DNA of 25,642 nucleotides from CAZDQL01 sp964507325 (GTDB taxonomy: Bacteria; Planctomycetota; UBA1135; GCA-002686595), in assembly GCA_964507325.1 (NCBI GenBank), contig CAZDQL010000091.1:1-25642 (forward strand). Reading direction: 5' to 3'. Shown one piece after another: positions 7,276-15,110 of this stretch. Positions within the stretch are counted from its first letter, which is position 1. Every line of letters starts with the position of its first letter. Under the pieces are notes generated by a model. That model searched no databases. It was not told where the DNA came from and was given only the letters and a program-made list of their open reading frames with translations. A program made the position numbers and the translations under genes.

Positions 7276-7372
7276 GCCCGCGCCGCGCGGCGGGTCGGAG
7301 CTGGCGCCCCCTGCCCCTGTTGGTAGGCTTGGCGCGCTCCAGCGAGACGAGACGAAGCAGGCGGAAGCGACG
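7276..7372 (+). promoter_or_regulatory. rpoN-efp gap with GC hairpin and candidate efp -10
   Basis: Just after the rpoN stop, CCC-GC-GCC can pair with GGC-GGG around a GCGC loop (about 7279-7296), a possible 3' end structure without a T-run. Further down, TAGGCT (7324-7329) is a candidate -10 box with no clear -35. The same eight bases GGTAGGCT occur upstream of the first Gfo/Idh gene. GGAAG (7363-7367) five bases before the efp ATG is a usable ribosome binding site. Confidence 0.35.
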
Positions 7373-7939
7373 ATGCAGGTCAAGGCGACGGAATTGCGCA
7401 AGGGAATGGTGCTCCAGAAGGACGGGGCCCTGCTCCTGATCACCGACTACAGCCACGCCACCCCGGGCAACTGGCGCGCCGTGATCCACGTCAAGACCAA
7501 GAACCTGGAGACGGGCCAGACCGGCGCCTTCCGCCCGGCGTCGGGGGACGTCTTCGAGACCGCCTACCTGGACCGCAAGAAGGTCCAGTACCTCTACCAG
7601 GAGGGCAACGGCGACTACGTCTTCATGGACCAGGAGACCTACGACCAGTTCCACATCTCGACGGAGCTGGGCGCCGGCAAGATGGAGTTCGTCAAGGAGT
7701 CGGACGAGGTCGAGGTCACCTTCCACGGCGCCAACCCGATCGGGATCGAGCTGCCCGCCACGGTGGTCCTGGAGGTGACCGAGGCGGAGATGGCGGTCAA
7801 GGGCAACACCGCCAGCAACGTCAAGAAGGACGCCGTGGTGGAGACCGGCCTCAAGGTCAGGGTGCCGATGCACATCACGGTGGGCGAGCGGATCAAGATC
7901 AGCACCGACTCCGGGGAGTTCCAGGGGCGCGCCAACTGA
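7373..7939 (+). CDS. efp: Elongation factor P
   Basis: EF-P binds between the P and E sites and rescues ribosomes stalled at polyproline. The 188-residue protein has the normal three-domain length: an N-terminal KOW-like domain (1-65, DLRKG-type start, KNLETGQT), a middle OB domain (66-128, YLYQEGNGDYVFMDQETYDQ) and the C-terminal OB domain (129-188, GNTASNVKKDAVVETGLKV, the EF-P signature). The loop that reaches the peptidyl transferase centre reads T-P-G-N-W-R, so the position modified in E. coli (Lys34) is Asn33 here. Lysylation, rhamnosylation or hydroxylation of the classical kind would be impossible at that residue. The ATG at 7373 has GGAAG five bases upstream. The alcohol dehydrogenase gene follows after 7 bases. 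Confidence 0.95.
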   Translation: MQVKATELRKGMVLQKDGALLLITDYSHATPGNWRAVIHVKTKNLETGQTGAFRPASGDVFETAYLDRKKVQYLYQEGNGDYVFMDQETYDQFHISTELGAGKMEFVKESDEVEVTFHGANPIGIELPATVVLEVTEAEMAVKGNTASNVKKDAVVETGLKVRVPMHITVGERIKISTDSGEFQGRAN

Positions 7940-7946
7940 TCTCGCC

Positions 7947-8993
7947 ATGCGCGCGATCACTTTCCGCGGCGTCCGCGACCTGGCCCTCGAGGAGGTCCCC
8001 GACCCGCGACTGATCGACCCCCAGGACGCGCTGGTGCGCGTGAGGCTGTGCGCCATCTGCGGCTCGGACCTGCACCCCTACCGCGGCGACGAGCGCGGCC
8101 TCGACCGGGGGACCGTGATGGGGCACGAGTTCCTGGGGGAGGTGATCGCCGTCGGGGACCAGGTGCGAGGGCTGGCCGTGGGCACCCTCGTCGTGAGCCC
8201 CTTCACCACCTCCTGCGGTCACTGCCACTGGTGCCGGAGCGGGTTGTCGGCGCGCTGCGAGCTGGGAGAGCTCTTCGGCTGGGTCGAGGGGGGTCACGGG
8301 CTCCACGGCGGTCAGGCGGAGCTGGTGCGGGTCCCGCTCGCGGACACGACCCTGGTTCCCGTGCCCGCCGGGGCGCGGGAGGAGGAGGCCCTGCTCGCCG
8401 GCGACGTGCTCTCCACCGGCTTCTTCTGCGCCGAGGGGGCGCGCCTGGTGCCGGGGAGCTCGGTGGCGGTCCTGGGCGCCGGCCCCGTGGGGCTGATGGC
8501 TGCGGTGGCGGCCTTCGAGCTGGGCGCGGAGCGGGTCTACGCCCTCGACGTGGTCCCCGAGCGCCTAGCCCTGGCGCGCCGCTACGGCGCCATCCCCCTC
8601 GACCACACCTCCCCCGCGACGCGGGAGCGCATCTTCGACGAGACCGGAGGGCGCGGGGTGGACGCCGCCCTCGAGTGCGTCGGTGCCCCCGGGGCCACGC
8701 GCCTGGCTTGCTCCTTGGTGCGCCTGGGCGGGACGATCGTGGCGGCCGGGGTGCACACCGAGCCCCACCTGGCCCTCTCCCCCGGCGAGCTCTACGACCG
8801 CAACCTCACCTACCGCGCCGGACGCTGTCCCGCCCGCAGCCTGATGGAGCGCACCCTGCCCCTGGTCGCCGAGCGGCGACTCGACCTGGCCGCCATCGTC
8901 TCCCACCGCCTGCCGTTGGAGGAGGGGGTGCAGGCCTACGACCTCTTCGACCGCCGGGCGGACGGCTGCACGAAGGTGCTCTTGACGCCCTGA
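7947..8993 (+). CDS. Zinc-dependent alcohol dehydrogenase (MDR family)
   Basis: A cytoplasmic medium-chain dehydrogenase/reductase of 348 residues, expected to oxidise an alcohol or polyol with NAD(P). The catalytic zinc residues are Cys38 (CAICGSDLH), His60 and Glu61 (GHEFLGEV). The structural zinc has all four cysteines (90, 93, 96, 104). The Rossmann motif is GAGPVGLMAA, followed by an acidic Asp after AERVYALD, which favours NAD over NADP. Overall it resembles the threonine/formaldehyde dehydrogenase-like branch. The substrate cannot be named from sequence. The ATG lies 7 bases after the efp stop, so it is probably co-transcribed, an unexpected partner. Its stop lies only 18 bases from the end of the convergent Gfo/Idh gene. 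Confidence 0.85.
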   Translation: MRAITFRGVRDLALEEVPDPRLIDPQDALVRVRLCAICGSDLHPYRGDERGLDRGTVMGHEFLGEVIAVGDQVRGLAVGTLVVSPFTTSCGHCHWCRSGLSARCELGELFGWVEGGHGLHGGQAELVRVPLADTTLVPVPAGAREEEALLAGDVLSTGFFCAEGARLVPGSSVAVLGAGPVGLMAAVAAFELGAERVYALDVVPERLALARRYGAIPLDHTSPATRERIFDETGGRGVDAALECVGAPGATRLACSLVRLGGTIVAAGVHTEPHLALSPGELYDRNLTYRAGRCPARSLMERTLPLVAERRLDLAAIVSHRLPLEEGVQAYDLFDRRADGCTKVLLTP

Positions 8994-9011
8994 GTCGGGG
9001 CGCGCGGACGC

Positions 9012-10337
<1,326 letters not shown>

Positions 10338-10364
10338 CGGTGTGCTCCGGAGGGGTTGGGGGAC

Positions 10365-10370
10365 AGCCTA
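10365..10370 (-). promoter_or_regulatory. Candidate -10 box (TAGGCT) for oxidoreductase 1
   Basis: TAGGCT within GGTAGGCT lies 27 bases upstream of the ATG, in the 63-base gap after apbE. The identical eight bases precede efp. No good -35 hexamer is seen 15-18 bases further up, so this is a weak call. Confidence 0.3.
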
Positions 10371-10400
10371 CCTCCGACCGGCGTTCCCGAGCGCCGCCGA

Positions 10401-11444
10401 TCAGCGATCCCCGGCGCCGAGTCGGAAGCCGGAGGAGTCCCACGGCCCCTGACCCGCCGCCTCCGGCGGGGGCCAGACGCGCCCCTCCACCCCGGGGCGC
10501 TCCTCGAGCAGGGCCACCCCCTGCTCCGGATCGAGGACGCACAGGGCCGAGGCCAGGGCGTCCGCCTCCATCCCGCTGGGGGCGATCACGGTCGCGGCGC
10601 GCCGGGCGGTCACGCCCAACCCCGTGCGCGGGTCGACGACGTGGGAGTAGACCACCCCGTCCACCTCGACCTGGGCGTAGAGGTCGCCGGAGGTGGCGCA
10701 GGCGGCGTTCGTGAGCAGGACGTAATCGGCGGGGGCCCGTCCCGCTGCGCGGGTCGTGACCAGGGCCACGCGCCACCCCGCCCGGCCCGGGGGCGCCTCC
10801 CCCACCGCCACGTCCCCTCCCCCGTCCACCAGGGCGCGGGTCACGCCCTGGGAAGCGAGCGCCTGCAGCGCCTCGTCGAGGGCGTACCCCTTGGCGATCC
10901 CCCCCAGGTCCAGGGACATCTCCCTGCCGGTCACCCGCACCGTTCCAGCGGCACGGTCGACGAGCACCCGCCGCCAGTCGACCGCCCTGCGCGCCCGCGC
11001 CAGGCGCACGGGATCGGGGAGCCGCCCCATGCGCCGCGCCTCGCGCCAGAGGCGCACCAGGGGGCCGACGGTGACGTCGAAGGCCCCGTCGCTGGCGGCG
11101 GAGATCTCGCCCGCGGCCTCGAGGACCGCCAACAGGTCCTGCGAGGCGGGGACCGGGGCGTCCCCCCCCTCGTGGTGGCTCTGGGCGGAGAGCCGCGAGA
11201 GCTCGCTGTCGGGGTCGTAGTCGGAGAGGCGTGCGTCGATCTCGGCGATGCGCTCGAAGGCCGCGGCCGCCGCGGCCTCGGCGCGCGCCGCGTCCGGCGC
11301 GTAGAGCACCACCCCGAAGCGGGTTCCCATCGCGGGACACTCGAACTGGAAGCGCGCCAGGGGGGGCTCCTCCACGGGAGGAGCCGGGCTGGCGCAGCCG
11401 GCGAGGGGGAGCGCGGTCAAGAGGGCGGTTCGGATTGCGTGCAT
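10401..11444 (-). CDS. apbE: FAD:protein FMN transferase, lipoprotein (ApbE)
   Basis: ApbE attaches FMN covalently to a Ser/Thr of target flavoproteins such as NQR/RNF subunits, outside the cytoplasmic membrane. The 347-residue product has a lipoprotein signal with lipobox LAGC (Cys17), then the family motifs AMGT (38-41), DLGGIAKGYALD (179-190), GGGD (208-211), HVVDPRTG (268-275) and ADALASAL (294-301), in the usual order and spacing. The C-terminal region after residue 300 is short and Pro/Gly rich. No flavinylation substrate gene (FMN-binding domain) is visible in the window, so its target lies elsewhere. It is divergent from the FGE-fold lipoprotein, sharing a 74-base upstream gap. Confidence 0.9.
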   Translation of the reverse strand: MHAIRTALLTALPLAGCASPAPPVEEPPLARFQFECPAMGTRFGVVLYAPDAARAEAAAAAAFERIAEIDARLSDYDPDSELSRLSAQSHHEGGDAPVPASQDLLAVLEAAGEISAASDGAFDVTVGPLVRLWREARRMGRLPDPVRLARARRAVDWRRVLVDRAAGTVRVTGREMSLDLGGIAKGYALDEALQALASQGVTRALVDGGGDVAVGEAPPGRAGWRVALVTTRAAGRAPADYVLLTNAACATSGDLYAQVEVDGVVYSHVVDPRTGLGVTARRAATVIAPSGMEADALASALCVLDPEQGVALLEERPGVEGRVWPPPEAAGQGPWDSSGFRLGAGDR

Positions 11445-11472
11445 GGGGGCGGTGTCCAGCTGGGGTCGGGGC

Positions 11473-11478
11473 TACATT
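11473..11478 (+). promoter_or_regulatory. Candidate -10 box (TACATT) for the FGE-fold lipoprotein
   Basis: TACATT lies 40 bases before the ATG in the short apbE divergent gap. It would start a transcript near 11485, directly at the hairpin at 11487-11507. No convincing -35 is present. Confidence 0.35.
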
Positions 11479-11486
11479 CTGTCTCC

Positions 11487-11507
11487 CCGGCGCGCTCCCC
11501 GCGCCGG
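11487..11507 (+). promoter_or_regulatory. 8-bp GC hairpin in the leader of the FGE-fold gene
   Basis: CCGGCGCG (11487-11494) pairs perfectly with CGCGCCGG (11500-11507) around loop CTCCC, ending 11 bases before the ATG. It would sit at the very 5' end of the predicted mRNA, where it could protect the end or hinder initiation. It has no T-run, so it is not a standard terminator. Confidence 0.4.
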
Positions 11508-11518
11508 CACCTCCGCCC

Positions 11519-12664
11519 ATGCAGACGCTACTCCCTCTTCCCCGGCGCGGTCGAGTCCCCGCCCTGCTCCTCCTCGCTGGCTGCGCCAGCACCGCCACCC
11601 TGGCCGCCGTCCCCCAGGACGTGCCCGCAGCCAGCCTCTACCCCGACCTCCCCGAGGGCTCGCCCCCGGTCCACGCCGTCCCCGACGCGGAGGCGGCCGA
11701 CGAGCAGGCGATGAAGCCCTACCGCGAGGTGGTCCCCGGCACCGACGCCGCCTTCGACCTGGTGCCGATCCCCGGCGGCGAGTTCCTCCTCGGCAGCCCC
11801 GCCGACGAGGCGGGTCGCAAGTCGAGCGAAGGCCCCCAGGTGAGCGTGAAGGTCAGCCCCTTCTGGATGGGGCGCTGCGAGGTGACTTGGGACGAGTACG
11901 AGATCTACCAGATGCGTACCGACCAGGAGCTGCGCAAGCGCGGGGCGCTCGAGACCCTGCCCTGCGACTCCTGGGCGGACGCGGTCAGCCGTCCCACCCC
12001 CCCCTACGTGCCGATGGACTTCAACATGGGCACCGAGGGATTCCCGGCGGTGTGCATGACCCAGTTCGCCGCGCGCCAGTACTGCAAGTGGCTCTCGATG
12101 AAGACGGGTCGCTTCTACCGCCTGCCCACCGAGGCGGAGTGGGAGTACGCCTGTCGCGCAGGGACGACCGGTCGCTACTCCTTCGGCGACGACGTGGCGG
12201 AGCTCGAGAACCACGCCTGGTTCAGGGACAACTCACGCAACGCGTACCAGAAGGTGGGCACCAAGGAGCCGAACCCCTGGGGGCTCCACGACATGCACGG
12301 CAACGTGGCCGAGTGGGTGCACGACGCCTACGACAAGGGCCACTACGCCACCCTCGAGGCGGGGCTGGTGGACCCGCTCCACTGGCCGGAGAAGCTCTTC
12401 CCGCGGGTCGTTCGCGGCGGATCCTGGGACGACGATGCGAAGCGGCTGCGCAGCGCTGCTCGACGTGCCTCGAACATCGGGTGGCAGATCCAGGACCCGC
12501 AGATGCCCAAGAGCATCTGGTACCATACCGACGCCAGTTTCGTCGGCTTCCGCGTCGTGCGCCCCTTGGCCGAACCGGACCTCGAGGAGCGCCTGCGCTA
12601 CTGGGAAGCCGACCTGGAAAGCATCCGCGAGATCCAGGAGAGGCAACGCCGCGGCGGCCGCTGA
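11519..12664 (+). CDS. Lipoprotein with formylglycine-generating-enzyme (SUMF1-like) fold
   Basis: A 381-residue predicted outer-surface or periplasmic lipoprotein: Arg-rich N-terminus, hydrophobic core and lipobox LAGC (Cys22). Residues about 80-350 are an FGE-sulfatase domain with PIPGGEFLLGSP (84-95), EVTWDEYEIY (121-130), FYRLPTEAEWEYACRAGT (199-216), GLHDMHGNVAEWV (255-267), VVRGGSW (297-303) and FVGFRVVRP (341-349). In true FGE the two active-site cysteines lie between the SW and AAR blocks; here that stretch is DDDAKRLRS, so sulfatase activation is unlikely and a binding or structural role is more probable. A charged helical tail (351-381) follows. The ATG at 11519 was chosen because it gives a proper lipoprotein signal. 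The second Gfo/Idh gene follows after 37 bases. Confidence 0.85.
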   Translation: MQTLLPLPRRGRVPALLLLAGCASTATLAAVPQDVPAASLYPDLPEGSPPVHAVPDAEAADEQAMKPYREVVPGTDAAFDLVPIPGGEFLLGSPADEAGRKSSEGPQVSVKVSPFWMGRCEVTWDEYEIYQMRTDQELRKRGALETLPCDSWADAVSRPTPPYVPMDFNMGTEGFPAVCMTQFAARQYCKWLSMKTGRFYRLPTEAEWEYACRAGTTGRYSFGDDVAELENHAWFRDNSRNAYQKVGTKEPNPWGLHDMHGNVAEWVHDAYDKGHYATLEAGLVDPLHWPEKLFPRVVRGGSWDDDAKRLRSAARRASNIGWQIQDPQMPKSIWYHTDASFVGFRVVRPLAEPDLEERLRYWEADLESIREIQERQRRGGR

Positions 12665-12669
12665 GGGGC

Positions 12670-12685
12670 GGCGCGACGGCGCGCC
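12670..12685 (+). promoter_or_regulatory. Intercistronic 6-bp GC hairpin
   Basis: GGCGCG (12670-12675) and CGCGCC (12680-12685) pair around the tetraloop ACGG, five bases after the FGE-fold stop and 16 before the next ATG. It may adjust mRNA stability or coupling between the two genes. No T-run follows, so it is not a canonical terminator. Confidence 0.35.
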
Positions 12686-12701
12686 CCAACCCCCCAGCGC
12701 C

Positions 12702-14018
12702 ATGACCGAATCCAGCCACGGCCTCACTCGCCGTTCACTCCTCGGACGTTCCGTCGCCCTCGCGGGGGCGGCTTCACTGGCCCGCGCGGCGACTCCCAGG
12801 GCGCGCGCCCGGGGAAGAGAGACGCTGACCGTAGCGCTCGTCGGCTGCGGTGGCCGCGGGACGGGTGCGGCGGCGCAGGCGCTGGCCACGGCCAGATCCG
12901 GAGCGGGGGAGGTGAAGCTGATCGCCATGGCGGACGCCTTCTCCGACCGCCTGGAGTCCTCCTTGGGGGCTATCGCCAAGTCCCACCCCGAGCGGGTGGC
13001 GGTGCCGGAGGAGCACCGCTTCGTGGGCTTCGACGCCTACCGCAAGGCGATCGATCTGAAGCCGGACGTGGTGGTCCTGACCACTCCGCCGGGATTCCGA
13101 CCCCAGCACTTCGAGTACGCCATCGAGCAGGGGTGCCACGTCTTCATGGAGAAGCCGGTGGCGGTCGACGGTCCCGGCGTGCGGCAGGTCCTGGCGGCCG
13201 CCGCCCGGGCGGACGAGCTCGACCTCAAGGTCGGCGTGGGGCTGCAGCGCCACCACTCCGCCCGCTACCAGGAGACGGTGCGCCGCATCCACGAGGGCGC
13301 CATCGGGGACCTGGTCCTCGTGCGCGCCTACTGGAACGGTGCGGGCGTGTGGGTCAACCCCAGGAAGCAGGGGCAGACCGAGATGGAGTACCAGATGCGC
13401 AACTGGTACTACTTCAACTGGCTCTGCGGCGACCACATCGTCGAGCAGCACATCCACAACCTGGACGTGTCCAACTGGCTGACCGGCGAGCTGCCCGCCC
13501 GGGCCCAGGGAGCGGGGGGCCGGGAAGTGCGCACCGGGATCGACCACGGCGAGATCTTCGACCACCACACCGTCGAGTACACCTATCCCAGCGGAACGAA
13601 GCTCCTCTCCCAGTGCCGCCACATCCCCGGCTGCTGGAACCGGGTGGACGAGTTCGCCCACGGCACCATCGGCAGCGCCCACGTCGGCCGTGGCTCGATC
13701 GAGGGTCGCGGAGGGCTCAACTGGCGCTTCGACGGCCAGAACACCGACGCCTACCAGGTGGAGCACGACGTCCTCTTCCACGCCATCCGCGAGGGCCTGC
13801 CCCACAACGAGGGCGCCAACGGTGCCTACGCCACCATGACCGCGGTCATGGGGCGCATGGCCACCTACTCCGGCAAGACCGTCACCTGGGAGGACGCCCT
13901 CAACTCGGAGCTGGCCCTGGTCCCCGCCGCCTACGACTGGAAGGCCGATCCCCCCACCCTGCCCGACGAGTCGGGTCGCTACCCGATCCCGGTCCCGGGG
14001 CAGACGCGGGCGTTCTGA
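12702..14018 (+). CDS. Tat-exported Gfo/Idh/MocA oxidoreductase 2
   Basis: A 438-residue paralog of the oxidoreductase at 9012-10337. It starts with a twin-arginine signal (LTRRSLLGRSVALAGAASLA, about residues 8-27), then the Rossmann loop VGCGGRGTG (48-56), DAFSDR, the EKP motif with Lys151, and the C-terminal blocks EYQMRNWYYFNWLCGDHI and EQHIHNLDVSNW. The shared blocks (GCGGRGTGAA, ADAFSDR or GDAFSDR, EYQ-RNW-YF-WL-GD) show recent common ancestry, but the two differ throughout the rest. It probably acts on a sugar-like compound in the periplasm; the substrate is not predictable. It lies 37 bases after the FGE-fold lipoprotein in the same direction and lacks a Shine-Dalgarno. Confidence 0.88.
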   Translation: MTESSHGLTRRSLLGRSVALAGAASLARAATPRARARGRETLTVALVGCGGRGTGAAAQALATARSGAGEVKLIAMADAFSDRLESSLGAIAKSHPERVAVPEEHRFVGFDAYRKAIDLKPDVVVLTTPPGFRPQHFEYAIEQGCHVFMEKPVAVDGPGVRQVLAAAARADELDLKVGVGLQRHHSARYQETVRRIHEGAIGDLVLVRAYWNGAGVWVNPRKQGQTEMEYQMRNWYYFNWLCGDHIVEQHIHNLDVSNWLTGELPARAQGAGGREVRTGIDHGEIFDHHTVEYTYPSGTKLLSQCRHIPGCWNRVDEFAHGTIGSAHVGRGSIEGRGGLNWRFDGQNTDAYQVEHDVLFHAIREGLPHNEGANGAYATMTAVMGRMATYSGKTVTWEDALNSELALVPAAYDWKADPPTLPDESGRYPIPVPGQTRAF

Positions 14019-14054
14019 GGCGGGGTCGGAGTGGCCTGGTGACCGAGAGCGGAC

Positions 14055-14070
14055 CCCGGCGCGCGCCGGG
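14055..14070 (+). promoter_or_regulatory. Hairpin covering the ribosome binding site of the orphan lipoprotein
   Basis: CCCGGC (14055-14060) pairs with GCCGGG (14065-14070) around GCGC, four bases before the ATG at 14075. The only Shine-Dalgarno-like bases, GGGAG (14068-14072), lie partly in the right arm. The structure could therefore reduce translation unless melted or coupled to the upstream gene. Confidence 0.35.
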
Positions 14071-14074
14071 AGCG

Positions 14075-15091
14075 ATGCGTGCGGTCCGCCGGGTGCGTCC
14101 GCGGCGGCTCCTGGACGTCGGCGTCGTGGGTGCGTTCGCCTGGATGGCGATCTCCTCGTGCGGTGGGTTGGGGGAGCCGGAGACGGGTGGGGCATCGACC
14201 GACACCTCGTCCGCGCAGGCGGCGAGGGTTGGGGTACCCAGTTCACTCTGGAACAGGCTCACCCACATCTCCCTGAGGACCGATCACCCCGATCCCCCGC
14301 TCGTAGTCATCACCCACCACACCCTGGGTTTGGAGCCGGAGAAGCCCTGCCTGCGGCAGGAGTGCCTTGTCTGGCCCGAGGACGATCTCTACGGGGATCC
14401 ACTGTGCGTGACCTTCGGTGAGGTCCCGCTGAGCTGCGAGCCCTCCGCGATCTCGGGCACACCCAGCCCGGACACGCTGCTCGTCGCGGGTCTGCTCGGC
14501 GATGGCACGACCGTCGTCGACCGCATCGACTTCACCCCGCCGAGGATCGTCCGCGGCGCCACGTCGGACGAGCCGGAAGGCGTCGTGCCGCCCCGCGTGG
14601 CCTCGACGAGGAGGCTGTTGTCCACGGACGATCGCGACATGGCGATCGCGTCGGGCTTCCACGAGTTCCCTCCGGATCCGGACTCCGTCGTCGTGCAGTT
14701 CGAGGAAACGGGGAGCCTGTACACGCTTTCGCTCACCCAGCGCGACCGGTTCGCGCTTTGGGCGACCGCCAGCGCAGCGGACGCGGCCGCCACCGGGGCA
14801 TTTCACGAGCCCGGTCTGGCCCAGTACCGCTTCGACCAGAAGGGTGGGAGTCACGTCTCCGGGGCAGACTACTACGCGAGCTTCGTCGCCGAGTCCTGGT
14901 CGGAGCACCTCGATTCACTTGGATACAGCTCCACGGGTGATTGGGACCCGGCCTGGGAGGGCGTGGTGTACGGTGTCATCCTGGTGGACGAAGATCAGGA
15001 CGGCGTACTCGACTTCTCGCTCGATGCCTCCGGGGTCACCCTCGATCGCCTGCGCTGGTCGAGCCAATCCGCTTGGAAGCACGAGGACTGA
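14075..15091 (+). CDS. Unrecognised predicted lipoprotein
   Basis: A 338-residue product I cannot assign to a family. The N-terminus is strongly basic (MRAVRRVRPRRLL), then hydrophobic, then a lipobox-like ISSC (Cys29) followed by a Gly/Thr/Ser-rich stretch, as in lipoproteins. The body is acidic, rich in Asp, Ser, Thr and Pro, with six Cys. Near the C-terminus DEDQDGVLDFSLD resembles a calcium-binding Asp-rich loop. Codon use is looser than in neighbours: in 14282-14401 about 80% of third positions are G or C, against all 19 codons sampled at 13743-13799. This suggests a fast-evolving or acquired gene. A GTG at 14039 is an alternative start. Its end is 19 bases from the convergent peptidase gene. 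Confidence 0.6.
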   Translation: MRAVRRVRPRRLLDVGVVGAFAWMAISSCGGLGEPETGGASTDTSSAQAARVGVPSSLWNRLTHISLRTDHPDPPLVVITHHTLGLEPEKPCLRQECLVWPEDDLYGDPLCVTFGEVPLSCEPSAISGTPSPDTLLVAGLLGDGTTVVDRIDFTPPRIVRGATSDEPEGVVPPRVASTRRLLSTDDRDMAIASGFHEFPPDPDSVVVQFEETGSLYTLSLTQRDRFALWATASAADAAATGAFHEPGLAQYRFDQKGGSHVSGADYYASFVAESWSEHLDSLGYSSTGDWDPAWEGVVYGVILVDEDQDGVLDFSLDASGVTLDRLRWSSQSAWKHED

Positions 15092-15110
15092 TCCACCGGA
15101 CCTGCTGCGC

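Noticed and set aside
11519..12664. Active sulfatase-maturing formylglycine-generating enzyme.
   Set aside because: The two active-site cysteine positions between the SW and AAR blocks are occupied by other residues, and no sulfatase gene is near.
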